DNA from: Snodgrassella alvi
Lineage (GTDB): Bacteria > Pseudomonadota > Gammaproteobacteria > Burkholderiales > Neisseriaceae
Assembly: GCF_040741455.2 (NCBI RefSeq)
Contig: NZ_CP160328.2
Span: 806,001 to 870,000, forward strand
Length of the DNA: 64,000 bases
Direction of reading: 5' to 3'
Shown: one piece after another, positions 35,145 through 44,685 of the stretch
Position numbering within the stretch: the stretch's first letter is position 1
Layout of the letters: each line of letters begins with the position of its first letter
Notes under the pieces: generated by a model
What the model was told of the DNA's origin: nothing
Databases searched by the model: none
What the model saw: only the letters and a program-made list of their open reading frames with translations
Translations under genes and position numbers: made by a program

Positions 35145-36110
35145 ATGTTTAAATCCTGCTGGAAACCACTCGCTTTATCTATACTGGCATTATCGCTTCT
35201 CTCCGCATGCGGCGAAAAAAACACTCAGAACAGTTCTGCCAGTAATACAACTGCTTCAGGAGCTGCTGTTAGTGGCCCCACTGTCTCTGTAAACACTGCA
35301 CGCGGTGAAATGAACGTACCAGAAAATCCTTCCAAAGTTGTGGTATTTGACATGGCCACCCTGGATGATTTGCAGGCTTTGAAAGTACCGGTAACCGGTG
35401 CGCCGAAAAAAGTATTGGTACCTTACTTGCAGCAAACATTGGAAACCGTAAACAACACCGGTACCTTGTTTGAGCCCGATATGGAAGCACTCAATGCGCT
35501 GAAACCTCAGCTGATTATCATTGCCGGACGTACGGCACCTAAATATGATGAATTAGCGGCTCTAGCGCCAACCATGGATATGACAGACAGCGGACAGGAT
35601 CTGATTGGTGATGGCATGAAAATGCTTGATACCTACGGTAAACTGTTTAAAAAAGAAGCTGAAGCCAAGAAACTGCATGATGACATTCAGAATCTGCTAG
35701 CTGAAACGCAGCAGGTGGCCAAAGGAAAGGGTACTGGCCTGATTCTGATGGTGAATGCCGGTAAACTTTCTGCTTTCGGTCCTTCTTCACGCTTTGGCTG
35801 GATACACACACAAGTCGGAGTACCGGCTGCCGATACCAATATTCCGGCCTCCCCGCACGGCCAGTCTGTTTCGTTTGAATATGTACAGAAAACCAATCCG
35901 GACTGGATATTTGTGATTGACCGCACCGCAGCCATAGGTGAGGAAGGCAAAACCGCACAGGCTGTACTCAACAATGATCTGGTACGACAGTCCAAAGCGT
36001 GGAAAGAAAATCATATTGTCTACTTAAGCAGTGCCTCTTATCTTGCCGCCGGTGGTGTGCAGCAGATGAAAACCGACTTAACCAATATCAAGGCTGCTTT
36101 CACACACTAA
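35145..36110 (+). CDS. Siderophore-binding lipoprotein of an ABC importer (FetB/CeuE/FatB-like)
   Basis: A substrate-binding protein anchored to the inner membrane: lipobox L-S-A-C, a Ser/Asn/Ala-rich linker, then a class III binding fold with 'VPENPSKVVVFDMATLD', 'FEPDMEALNALKPQLII', 'SRFGWIHTQVGV' and 'NPDWIFVIDRTAA'. It closely resembles FetB of pathogenic Neisseria. It hands the ferric siderophore to the two permeases that follow. CAATAATGATAGG in the 79-base gap upstream could be part of another Fur site. Confidence 0.9.
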   Translation: MFKSCWKPLALSILALSLLSACGEKNTQNSSASNTTASGAAVSGPTVSVNTARGEMNVPENPSKVVVFDMATLDDLQALKVPVTGAPKKVLVPYLQQTLETVNNTGTLFEPDMEALNALKPQLIIIAGRTAPKYDELAALAPTMDMTDSGQDLIGDGMKMLDTYGKLFKKEAEAKKLHDDIQNLLAETQQVAKGKGTGLILMVNAGKLSAFGPSSRFGWIHTQVGVPAADTNIPASPHGQSVSFEYVQKTNPDWIFVIDRTAAIGEEGKTAQAVLNNDLVRQSKAWKENHIVYLSSASYLAAGGVQQMKTDLTNIKAAFTH

Positions 36111-36206
36111 AACTAAGTATTATTCGTTCACAGCCTTCAGGTTTCGCTTTGCCGCATTTAATAGTGGCAATAGCGAAAACCTGTTGTCTGTATCTTTGTT
36201 TGCCCT

Positions 36207-37175
36207 ATGTTTCGTTCTTCCCAGATAAACGCTATCAATATACTGTTGCTGCCACTATTACTGATTATCAGCATCAGTATCGGTGCAGCCGCTTTTCACT
36301 GGAGTGATGTATTTAGTAACAGCGATACCCGCTCTCTGCTGATATACAGCCGCCTGCCTCGCTCGCTGGCGATTATCCTTACCGGTGCTACTCTGGCTGT
36401 AGCCGGCATGGTGCTACAAATCGTTTTACGCAACCGTTTTCTTGAACCAAATATGGTTGGTGCCACCCAGAGTGCAGCACTGGGAATCTTATTGGTATCT
36501 ATTTGGTTTCCTCAGGCTACTCAGCTGGCGAAAATGAGCTGTGCGAGCATCGTTGCCCTGTTGGGCATGACTTTGTTTTTATTTTTGTTTCGCAGATTAC
36601 CGCCACATCGGCAGATGATGATACCGTTAATCGGCATCATCTACGGCAGTATTATCGAAGCGCTGGTTAACTTTATCGGTGTGGAAACCAATACTTTGCA
36701 ATTATTGGCTGTGTGGTTTGCCGGTGATTTTTCGGCGGTATTGGCTGGACGCTATGAGCTGCTGTGGCTTACTGGTCTGATGGCATTGGTTATCTATTTT
36801 CTAGCTGACCGGCTCACTATCGCCGGATTGGGGCAGAATATCAGCACCAGTCTGGGCATAAACTATGCACAGATGATGTGGATTTCTCTAATCACAGTGG
36901 CCATGATTACAGCCATCGTTGTTGTTACAGTTGGCCAGATTCCGTTTATCGGGCTAGTAGTACCGAATATTGTTTCCCGTCTGGCGGGAGACCGCTTACG
37001 GCAGAATCTGCCGTCAGTAGCACTAATGGGCGCCAATGCACTGCTGGTATGCGACATTATCGGCCGCATCATTGATCCGCCATATGAAATACCCGTATCA
37101 CTGATTTTTGGTATCGTAGGTACCATGATTTTTCTGTATCTGCTGTTTAGAAAGCCTACCGTACATGCAACCTGA
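36207..37175 (+). CDS. Iron-siderophore ABC permease 1 (FecCD family)
   Basis: A 322-residue inner-membrane permease with about nine hydrophobic helices and FecCD-family landmarks ('SRLPRSLAIILTGATLAVAG' near 48-67, 'GQIPFIGLVVPNIVSRLAG' near 247). It pairs with the next permease to form the import channel. It overlaps the next gene by 11 bases, which supports coupled translation. Corresponds to FetC/FetD-type proteins by context. Confidence 0.9.
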   Translation: MFRSSQINAINILLLPLLLIISISIGAAAFHWSDVFSNSDTRSLLIYSRLPRSLAIILTGATLAVAGMVLQIVLRNRFLEPNMVGATQSAALGILLVSIWFPQATQLAKMSCASIVALLGMTLFLFLFRRLPPHRQMMIPLIGIIYGSIIEALVNFIGVETNTLQLLAVWFAGDFSAVLAGRYELLWLTGLMALVIYFLADRLTIAGLGQNISTSLGINYAQMMWISLITVAMITAIVVVTVGQIPFIGLVVPNIVSRLAGDRLRQNLPSVALMGANALLVCDIIGRIIDPPYEIPVSLIFGIVGTMIFLYLLFRKPTVHAT

Positions 37176-38139
37176 CCATACCATGCCGTCGCCCCGTTCT
37201 GGTGCACGTTTTCTCGGCGTGCTCGGGATATTGTTGATAATTGCCAGCATTTTGTTTATGACTTACGGTGTAAAAGGGAGCTGGGATTTTGTTTTACAAC
37301 TGCGTGGCAAGAAATTGCTGATGCTGCTGACTGTCGCTTATGCAGTCGGCGTTTCTACATTACTTTTCCAGACACTTACCCATAACCCCATTCTGACGCC
37401 GGGTCTGCTAGGGTACGATTCACTTTACCTGCTCCTACAGACACTGACACTCTTTATCTTTGGTGCAGTGGGATACGCCAGCATTGGTGCTTTCACTAAA
37501 TTTACCATTGAAGCACCATTGATGATGGCTGCCTCCTTACTACTGTTTCGTACGCTAACTCGAAACAGCAATGGTGATCTGGCTCGGCTGATACTTACCG
37601 GCACAATATTCGGCGTGATGTTTCGCAGTTTCAACAGTCTGCTGCAACGATTGATAGACCCTACCCTATTTACCGTCGCTCAGACCAGCTATTTTGCCCA
37701 GTTTACTTCAGTAAATGTCAGTATGCTGATGATTGGCATCACAGTGATGCTAATCAGTACCATCTGGATCTGGCGCATGCGCTATCAGCTGGATGTCATG
37801 ATGCTAGGACGCAACGCCTCTATTGCCCTTGGGATCAATTATCCGCGCCTAAGCCGCAACATTCTGTTGTGGATTGCGCTGCTGGTTTCCGTTTCCACAG
37901 CACTCGTAGGACCTGTGAGCTTTTTTGGGCTACTGATTTGTGCACTGGTCAATGCCTGTACTCCCAGCATGACACACCGGCTGCGGATTCCGGCTGCGTT
38001 TCTGATGGCTGCACTGATACTGGTCTGTGGGCAGCTGATATTCGAACACGTTCTAGGCATGCAGGGCGTACTGAGTGTGGTTATAGAATTCTGTGGTGGT
38101 CTGGTGTTTCTATGGTTGGCATTAAAACGCCAATCCTGA
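37165..38139 (+). CDS. Iron-siderophore ABC permease 2 (FecCD family)
   Basis: A 324-residue FecCD-type permease with about nine helices ('LGYDSLYLLLQTL', 'GRNASIALGINYPRLSRN', 'GPVSFFGLLICALVN' near 248). The last block corresponds to the coupling loop that contacts the ATPase. The start lies inside the preceding gene. It is followed 50 bases later by the ATPase gene. Confidence 0.9.
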   Translation: MQPDHTMPSPRSGARFLGVLGILLIIASILFMTYGVKGSWDFVLQLRGKKLLMLLTVAYAVGVSTLLFQTLTHNPILTPGLLGYDSLYLLLQTLTLFIFGAVGYASIGAFTKFTIEAPLMMAASLLLFRTLTRNSNGDLARLILTGTIFGVMFRSFNSLLQRLIDPTLFTVAQTSYFAQFTSVNVSMLMIGITVMLISTIWIWRMRYQLDVMMLGRNASIALGINYPRLSRNILLWIALLVSVSTALVGPVSFFGLLICALVNACTPSMTHRLRIPAAFLMAALILVCGQLIFEHVLGMQGVLSVVIEFCGGLVFLWLALKRQS

Positions 38140-38189
38140 ACTTGCCACCTCAACAGCGTATTGCTTTACTGACTTAACCGGACAGCAAG

Positions 38190-38948
38190 ATGATTTCCAT
38201 AAAAAATGTTAACTATTGTATCAACGGCGCTACCATCCTGCGTGATATTAATCTTGATATACCGGATAAAAGCATCACTGCATTAATTGGACCTAACGGT
38301 GCCGGTAAGTCTACTTTATTTTCCCTGATAGCACGCTTGCAACCTTTACAGCAAGGCAGCATCCACATTGATGAGCTAGATGTAAGCAGTAGCAAATCCA
38401 ATGCTATTGCGCAAAAGCTGGCAATATTGTCGCAAGAAAACAACATTCAAAGCCGAATTACCGTACGCGATTTACTGCTATTTGGCCGCTATCCGCACAA
38501 TCAAGGGCGTATAACCAACACAGACCAGCAGATTGTCGATCAGGCATTACAACGCTTTGAGCTGCAAGAATTGCAACAACGTTATCTCAGTGCATTGTCC
38601 GGCGGGCAGCGTCAGCGGGCATTGGTGGCAATGACCTTCTGCCAGCAAACCAAACATGTTATTCTAGATGAACCGCTTAACAATTTGGATATGTATCATG
38701 CTCGCGAACTGATGCGGCTGCTACGTGAGCTCACCAGCGAACAGGGATTATCTACTGTTATGGTGGTGCATGATATTAATATGGCCGCCGCCTATGCTGA
38801 CCATATTGTCGCCTTGAAAGAAGGACAGATTGTTATGCAGGGTCCACCGGATAAAATAATTACCGCCGATAATATTCAAACCATATTTAATCTGGATACC
38901 GAAGTTTTAAGCCACAAAGGCAAACCTCTGGTCATCCATCATCTGTAG
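38190..38948 (+). CDS. Iron-siderophore ABC importer ATPase
   Basis: A 252-residue ABC ATPase: Walker A 'GPNGAGKST' near 35-43, Q-loop 'LAILSQENN', signature 'LSGGQRQRA' near 138, Walker B 'HVILDEPLNNLD' and a switch His in 'MVVHDINMA'. It powers import by the two preceding permeases. Part of the receptor-esterase-reductase-importer locus. Confidence 0.93.
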   Translation: MISIKNVNYCINGATILRDINLDIPDKSITALIGPNGAGKSTLFSLIARLQPLQQGSIHIDELDVSSSKSNAIAQKLAILSQENNIQSRITVRDLLLFGRYPHNQGRITNTDQQIVDQALQRFELQELQQRYLSALSGGQRQRALVAMTFCQQTKHVILDEPLNNLDMYHARELMRLLRELTSEQGLSTVMVVHDINMAAAYADHIVALKEGQIVMQGPPDKIITADNIQTIFNLDTEVLSHKGKPLVIHHL

Positions 38949-38959
38949 CAGGTCTAATT

Positions 38960-39199
38960 ATGCAAAACACCAAAACACCTCAGTCTCGCAAACAAACTTC
39001 TTTAATTATTGGCATAGTAGTCTTTTTTGTCATACTGGCTTCATGGTTTATCTGGCTGTTTATGGGAGACGATGCAGCGGTACGCATGTCCATGGCACGT
39101 ATTATGCTGATTTTTTTGGGTTTGGTGTGCACATTCCTATTTGGCGTATCTATCATGATTGGCGTAAAAATCCTACGACAACAACACAGCCGGCACTGA
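38960..39199 (+). CDS. Small two-helix membrane protein at the end of the siderophore operon
   Basis: A 79-residue protein with two hydrophobic segments (about 14-34 and 47-69) and short charged ends. It starts 11 bases after the ATPase stop codon with AGG upstream of the ATG, so it belongs to the operon. Neisserial fet loci also carry a small gene of unknown function here (FetF). No function can be read from the sequence. Confidence 0.7.
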   Translation: MQNTKTPQSRKQTSLIIGIVVFFVILASWFIWLFMGDDAAVRMSMARIMLIFLGLVCTFLFGVSIMIGVKILRQQHSRH

Positions 39200-39433
39200 A
39201 AATTGCCTGAAATACCTGAAAAACTGCCCTCTTCTACAAAAGATGTGCAGCCTCAGCCCTGCTTTTATCTTTGCTTCTGGCCGTTCACACTGTATATAGC
39301 CGTCTAACTCAGCCTGTTTAATTTTTATAAAATCAAATTTTACAACTGTTAAACAGTTGCTTTTTGTCTTTGTCTTCGGCTCAAACCGCAATACAGCCAT
39401 AATATCCCTGCAAACAAGCTTAATAGACAGATT

Positions 39434-39442
39434 TGCTATAAT
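39434..39442 (+). promoter_or_regulatory. Extended -10 promoter of hrpA
   Basis: TGCTATAAT is an exact extended -10 (TGn-TATAAT) 37 bases before the hrpA start. No good -35 is visible, as is usual for this class. Confidence 0.55.
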
Positions 39443-39478
39443 ACGCATATCTAATTATATTCCGGCAGTATCTGTGCC

Positions 39479-42400
39479 ATGTCTGTATACGAACTCAACC
39501 AAATCCTGAGCAAAGACCGCCACTTTCTACAACGTGCAAGTAAACACCCTGCCCGATTCGGCGGAGAAGAAAAAGTTAACCAGCGTTATCAGCGTTCACA
39601 CCAGATGTACCTACAACGACAGGCACATCTGCCTGTTCCGGAATACGATAACACCCTGCCGGTACATGAAAGACGAGTAGAAATCAAACAAGCCATCAGC
39701 CAACATCAGGTGGTCATCGTCTGCGGCGAAACCGGCTCTGGTAAAACCACCCAGCTGCCGAAAATCTGCCTCGAGCTTGGCCGTGGCGTAGCCGGTCTCA
39801 TCGGCCATACACAGCCACGGCGGCTTGCTGCACGCTCCGTTGCCGAAAGAATCGCTGAGGAACTGCATAGCCAGATTGGCCACAGTGTCGGCTATAAAGT
39901 GCGCTTTAACGACAAAACCGCTCCCGAAAGCTACATCAAACTGATGACAGATGGTATTCTGCTCGCTGAAAGCCAGACCGACCGTTTCCTCAGTGCTTAC
40001 GATACAATTATCATCGACGAAGCACATGAACGTAGTCTCAATATAGATTTTCTGCTGGGCTACTTGAAACAGCTATTGCCTCGTCGTCCCGACCTAAAAG
40101 TAATCATCACATCCGCCACCATCGATGCCGAGCGCTTCAGCCAGCACTTTACCATTCACGGCCAGCCATCACCGGTGATCGAAGTATCCGGCCGCACCTA
40201 TCCGGTTGAAATCCGTTATCGCCCATTGCACAGCACTGATGCCGATGATGCCGAAGTGGAAATCAACGACGCCATCGTCGATGCAGCAGACGAGCTGGCA
40301 CGCGAAGGTCAGGGTGATATCTTGATATTTCTGCCCGGCGAACGCGAAATCCGCGAAGCTGCGCATGCATTACAACAATCATCACTGCGGCGCAATGATG
40401 AAATACTTCCCTTGTTTGCCCGCCTGTCTGCGGCCGAGCAACACAAAATTTTCCATCCCAGCGGCCGTCAGCGCCGCATCGTATTAGCTACCAACGTAGC
40501 CGAAACTTCTCTTACTGTGCCCGGCATCCGCTATGTGATTGATACCGGTCTGGCGCGAATAAAACGCTACTCTGCCCGTGCCAAAGTAGAACAGCTGCAT
40601 ATCGAACCCATCAGCCAAGCTGCTGCACGCCAGCGTGCCGGCCGCTGCGGCCGCGTTGCGGCCGGTATCTGTATCAGACTGTACAGCGAAGAGGACTACA
40701 ACCAGCGCCCCGCCTTTACCGATCCGGAAATTATCCGCAGCAATCTCGCCGCAGTTATTCTCCGTATGATTAGCCTTAAACTGGGTAATGTAAATGATTT
40801 TCCCTTTTTACAGGCACCGGACCAACGTTATATCAATGATGGCTATCAGGTATTGCTCGAACTGGGCGCGGTAGATGAACACAATCGCTTAAGCAAATTA
40901 GGCGAACAGATGGCGCGTCTACCTATAGATCCGCGCATCAGCCGCATGCTGCTGGCCGCAAAACGTCTGCAATGTGTTGCCGAAATGCTGATTATAGTGG
41001 CCGCACTATCTATTCAGGATCCGCGCGAACGGCCGCTGGAAGCGCGTGATGCCGCCGCTAAAGCGCATGAACGCTTCACAGACAAACAATCCGACTTCCT
41101 TGCCTATCTAAATATCTGGGATTCCTATCAGCGCGAGCGTGACAAAGGTTTGTCCAACCGGCAGATGGTACAATGGTGTCACCAATATTTCCTTTCGCAT
41201 CTACGTATGCGCGAATGGCGCGAGCTGCACCATCAGCTGGCTCAGATTGCCATTGATATGGGGCTGACAGATAAAGCCACAGCCTACCGTCAGATACCTG
41301 AGCAAAATTCTACTCAGCCTGCCCACAACCAAAACGGTGACCAGGATTTAGCTGCCAAACTCAGGCAGCAGCAAATTGTCCGTCGCCAGCAGCGCCAGAT
41401 TCGGCAAAAAGCAAAAGAGGCCAGTTATGAACAGATTCACCGAGCCTTGCTCACCGGCTTAATAGCTAATATCGGCTTAAAAAGTCCCGAAGGACACGAT
41501 TATACCGGTGCGCGCGGCATTCATTTCCATCTGTTTCCGGCTTCAGCTTTATTTAAAAGCAAGCCCAAATGGGTTATTGCTGCCGAATTAACCGAAACCA
41601 CTCGTCTTTATGCACGCGATGTCGCCAAAATTGAACCGGAATGGATTGAAACCGAAGTCCCGCATCTGCTGCGCCATCATTATTTCGAACCACACTGGGA
41701 ACAGAAACGAGGCGAAGTCGTCGCCAGCGAACGCATTACTCTTTACGGTCTAACCGTCCTGCCGCGCCGACCGATATCCTATGGACGCATTAGCCCAGCA
41801 GAAGCACGCGAAATCTTTATCCGCGGCGCGCTGGTGGCACAAGAATGCGACCTCAAAGCCGACTTCTTCCGCCACAACCGGCAACTGATAGAAGAAGTCA
41901 CCGAGTTGGAACACAAATCACGGCGACAGGATGTACTGGTAGACGCTGAAGCGTTGTTTAGTTTTTACGACCAGCGCCTGCCTGCTACTGTCGAACAACA
42001 AGGGCGGCAATTGCCTTTGGCTGACATCCGTACATTTGAACACTGGCGCAGACAAGCAGAAGTCGAAAACCCACAACTGCTGTATCTTGGCCGTGACGAC
42101 CTCATGCAGCATGCTGCCAGTAATATTACCGAAAGCCAGTTCCCTGAATATCTCAACACCAAAGACGGCCGCTGTGCCCTAAGCTACCGCTTCGAACCAC
42201 ATCATCCATTCGACGGCGTCACAGTAGCCATACCGCTGCCCCTTCTCAACCGCATCAGTGCGGCACGGTTGGAATGGTTAGTACCAGGCATGATCCGTGA
42301 AAAATTGCAATTACTCATTAAAGCCCTGCCCAAACAAATTCGCCGCATTTGCGTACCGGTACCGGACTTCATTACCGCTTTTCTTTACAGCGAACCCGAT

Positions 42401-43501
42401 ACCAATGCTCCACTGTTGCCACAGCTGGCACATGCCATTGCTCGTCACGCCGGCGATATGCGCCTGCTCAACCAAATCGATATCGAACACTGGCGTAGCC
42501 AACAGCTACCCGCCCATTGCTATTTCAACATTCAGGTAATAGACGACAGCGGCACAGAACTGGCCAGCGGCCGTGACCTCAATGCATTACAGCAACAGCT
42601 CGGGCAGGCTGCTGCGGTCACTTTCCGCGATAACAGCAACGAATTCGAACGCGACAACATTACCAGCTGGGACATAGGCAAACTACCGGAAAGCATCAGA
42701 TTTGCTCGCGCTCAGCAGCAACTTACCGGCTATCTCGGCTTACAGCAGCAAAAAGACGGGAGTATCTCCCTGCGTCTGTTTGATACCGCTGCTGCTGCCC
42801 AACAGGCTCATCGCAACGGCGTACTTGCACTGATGAGCCTGCAATTAAAAGAACAGGTAAAAGACCTCAACAAAGGCTTGCCAGACTTTACTCAGATAGC
42901 CATGCTGCTCAAACACCTTGGTGCTGATACCCTGCGTGCAGACCTGACCCATGCCGTACTGGATCGCGCTTTGATTGGCGAAGATGAGCTGCCACGAGAT
43001 GAAAAAGCCTTTAAAGAACAGTTAAAACGAGCGCGCAGCCGCCTACCGGCCGTAAAAGAGGCACTTAATCAGTATGCGCTGCAAACAGCATTAGCCTATG
43101 GCGAAGTCAGTAGCCATCTGGGTAGACATCCTTTATCCTTGCTGTTGCGCCAGCATCTGGACAGCCTGATTTATCCTGGTTTTGCCAGCGCCACACCATG
43201 GAAACAATGGCCACGATTGCCCATCTATCTGCAAGCCATGCTTAGACGTATGGATAAATATGGTAGTAACCCTGCCCGCGACAGTGCACGTGAGGCAGAT
43301 ATTCAGGCACTCACAGATATATGGCAGGAAAAGATTCGCCAGTATCAGCAACAAAATCAGCCAATTCCTCTAGCCATTGCTGATTTTCGTTGGATGCTGG
43401 AAGAACTGCGTGTTTCCCTCTTCGCACAGGAATTCAAAACCCCCTATCCAGTTTCAGCCAAACGGCTAAGCAAAGAATGGGAAAAACTTACTGCACTATA
43501 A
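39479..43501 (+). CDS. hrpA: ATP-dependent RNA helicase HrpA
   Basis: A DEAH-box RNA helicase of 1340 residues, acting in the cytoplasm on structured RNA and stalled ribosomes. Walker A G83-E-T-G-S-G-K-T90, DEAH box D180-E-A-H183, motif III 'SATID' near 205, and the C-terminal helicase motif 'QRAGRCGR' near 387. Then come helicase-associated and OB-fold domains and the long HrpA-specific C-terminal DUF3418 region (about 700-1340). Full length, no frameshift. It is monocistronic and convergent with the next minus-strand gene. Confidence 0.96.
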   Translation: MSVYELNQILSKDRHFLQRASKHPARFGGEEKVNQRYQRSHQMYLQRQAHLPVPEYDNTLPVHERRVEIKQAISQHQVVIVCGETGSGKTTQLPKICLELGRGVAGLIGHTQPRRLAARSVAERIAEELHSQIGHSVGYKVRFNDKTAPESYIKLMTDGILLAESQTDRFLSAYDTIIIDEAHERSLNIDFLLGYLKQLLPRRPDLKVIITSATIDAERFSQHFTIHGQPSPVIEVSGRTYPVEIRYRPLHSTDADDAEVEINDAIVDAADELAREGQGDILIFLPGEREIREAAHALQQSSLRRNDEILPLFARLSAAEQHKIFHPSGRQRRIVLATNVAETSLTVPGIRYVIDTGLARIKRYSARAKVEQLHIEPISQAAARQRAGRCGRVAAGICIRLYSEEDYNQRPAFTDPEIIRSNLAAVILRMISLKLGNVNDFPFLQAPDQRYINDGYQVLLELGAVDEHNRLSKLGEQMARLPIDPRISRMLLAAKRLQCVAEMLIIVAALSIQDPRERPLEARDAAAKAHERFTDKQSDFLAYLNIWDSYQRERDKGLSNRQMVQWCHQYFLSHLRMREWRELHHQLAQIAIDMGLTDKATAYRQIPEQNSTQPAHNQNGDQDLAAKLRQQQIVRRQQRQIRQKAKEASYEQIHRALLTGLIANIGLKSPEGHDYTGARGIHFHLFPASALFKSKPKWVIAAELTETTRLYARDVAKIEPEWIETEVPHLLRHHYFEPHWEQKRGEVVASERITLYGLTVLPRRPISYGRISPAEAREIFIRGALVAQECDLKADFFRHNRQLIEEVTELEHKSRRQDVLVDAEALFSFYDQRLPATVEQQGRQLPLADIRTFEHWRRQAEVENPQLLYLGRDDLMQHAASNITESQFPEYLNTKDGRCALSYRFEPHHPFDGVTVAIPLPLLNRISAARLEWLVPGMIREKLQLLIKALPKQIRRICVPVPDFITAFLYSEPDTNAPLLPQLAHAIARHAGDMRLLNQIDIEHWRSQQLPAHCYFNIQVIDDSGTELASGRDLNALQQQLGQAAAVTFRDNSNEFERDNITSWDIGKLPESIRFARAQQQLTGYLGLQQQKDGSISLRLFDTAAAAQQAHRNGVLALMSLQLKEQVKDLNKGLPDFTQIAMLLKHLGADTLRADLTHAVLDRALIGEDELPRDEKAFKEQLKRARSRLPAVKEALNQYALQTALAYGEVSSHLGRHPLSLLLRQHLDSLIYPGFASATPWKQWPRLPIYLQAMLRRMDKYGSNPARDSAREADIQALTDIWQEKIRQYQQQNQPIPLAIADFRWMLEELRVSLFAQEFKTPYPVSAKRLSKEWEKLTAL

Positions 43502-43514
43502 TAGTACTCAGACA

Positions 43515-43543
43515 CAGCAGCCCTGCTCTGGCCAAGGGCTGCC
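43515..43543. terminator. Hairpin between convergent genes
   Basis: CAGCAGCCCT and AGGGCTGCCG pair around a GC-rich loop in the 70-base gap between hrpA and the 43572 gene. There is no clear T-run, but it may limit read-through from both sides. Confidence 0.45.
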
Positions 43544-43571
43544 GTAAAACCAGAATCATGTAGCTATAGTC

Positions 43572-43925
43572 TCATTTCTCTGTTAGCTCCAGAAAATCCT
43601 TATCCACATGGTCAGATAATCGAAAGCGTACCTCTGCTGGCGGCAACGTTATACCGAGCTTTTGTGCCAGTACCAAACCGTCAACATATTTATTCTCCTT
43701 CGCCGGAATGTCCAGCACCTTCAGGAAAGCCATTAACTGCTCCCGCGTCTGAAAACAAACTGCACACCAATATTCACTATCCGTCACTCGCTGACGCAAT
43801 TGCTGTGGCATCTTGCTGACACGTTCAAATTCCTGCCGCAAATTTTCAAGCTGCGCCAGAGATTCTTTGTCTGCACGCTGGCCAGTTTGTACATTACGCG
43901 GGGTGAAAGCGGCCTTTTTATTCAT
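43572..43925 (-). CDS. Hypothetical partner of the PAPS-reductase-like gene
   Basis: A 117-residue soluble protein with a Gln/Glu-rich helix (about 20-40), then 'YWCAVCFQTREQLMAFL' and 'RFRLSDHVDKDFLELTE' at the end. The C-x-x-C could bind metal. Proteins with this C-terminal half occur in phage-related loci, but no function is known to me. The ATG at 43925 is preferred (AGG six bases upstream); the frame stays open to 44066 inside the preceding gene. It follows the PAPS-reductase-like gene and is probably co-transcribed with it. Confidence 0.6.
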   Translation of the reverse strand: MNKKAAFTPRNVQTGQRADKESLAQLENLRQEFERVSKMPQQLRQRVTDSEYWCAVCFQTREQLMAFLKVLDIPAKENKYVDGLVLAQKLGITLPPAEVRFRLSDHVDKDFLELTEK

Positions 43926-43983
43926 TTTTTGCCTGCCATCATCCGCATCAGACCACACTGATTGCTCAGACTCCTCGGCATTC

Positions 43984-44685
43984 TTATTTATTACCAAAAG
44001 TGCACTCCCAACGAAAAATCTCCAGCTCACACAATGGAAAAAATTCCAGGATTTTTTGATAATCACGCGGATAAAACTTCTTTATTGGCAGCAAAAAACG
44101 TAAATCCAAACTATCAAAAGAACAGCCGAAAATTTGATAATCACTGCCTAGTCTCACATGATTGCGCTTGAAGCAGTGCAGCAAATCCTGCTTTTTCCAA
44201 TCCCAAACCGGATAATACTGAAATTGGCTTTTTACTATCGACCCATGCCGCTGCATACTCAGCCGCTGCTTAGGCCTTTTCTCAACTCTGGTACCATTAG
44301 CAACTGGTGTATCCGGCGGTAAATCAAACATACCACACATCATCAGCCGAATATCGGCATAACCAAAATCTGCCAAGCCGGCTGCATCTATCACAGCAGT
44401 ATGCTTCGGCGGCTGAAATACATGTGCCCGCAGCATCTGATACAGCGCAGGATGTGGCAAACGGGTAATCTTAAATCCAAATTGCTGTTCATATAATTCC
44501 AGCTGTTCTTCTACAAATTCCAGCTCCGGCACCAGATAAAGATAATACGGATAAACAGCTGCGAAACGCTTCCTGATGGCCAGATACGCCGCTATCGAAT
44601 CTTTTCCTGCACTGAAAGCCAGAATACTTTGCCTGTGTTCACTGGCAACTTTTTCAAGCGTCATTTTTCCGGACAAAATAGGCAT
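43984..44685 (-). CDS. PAPS-reductase-like N-type ATP pyrophosphatase
   Basis: A 233-residue protein with the PP-loop S25-A-G-K-D-S30, typical of phosphoadenosine phosphosulfate reductases, sulfurtransferases and tRNA thiolases. After the nucleotide-binding half comes 'YYPVWDWKKQDLLHCF', matching the substrate-side region of phage- and island-encoded PAPS-reductase-like proteins. It lacks the assimilatory CysH C-terminal cysteine motif, and no cys genes are nearby, so sulfate assimilation is unlikely. Such genes often sit in prophages or defence/modification clusters. ATG 44685 is used; ATG seven codons later is possible. Confidence 0.75.
   Translation of the reverse strand: MPILSGKMTLEKVASEHRQSILAFSAGKDSIAAYLAIRKRFAAVYPYYLYLVPELEFVEEQLELYEQQFGFKITRLPHPALYQMLRAHVFQPPKHTAVIDAAGLADFGYADIRLMMCGMFDLPPDTPVANGTRVEKRPKQRLSMQRHGSIVKSQFQYYPVWDWKKQDLLHCFKRNHVRLGSDYQIFGCSFDSLDLRFLLPIKKFYPRDYQKILEFFPLCELEIFRWECTFGNK

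Noticed and set aside
39173-39448. A 91-codon minus-strand ORF filling the gap before hrpA
   Set aside because: No ribosome binding site, overlaps the end of the small membrane-protein gene and the hrpA promoter on the opposite strand, and the product has no domain-like features.
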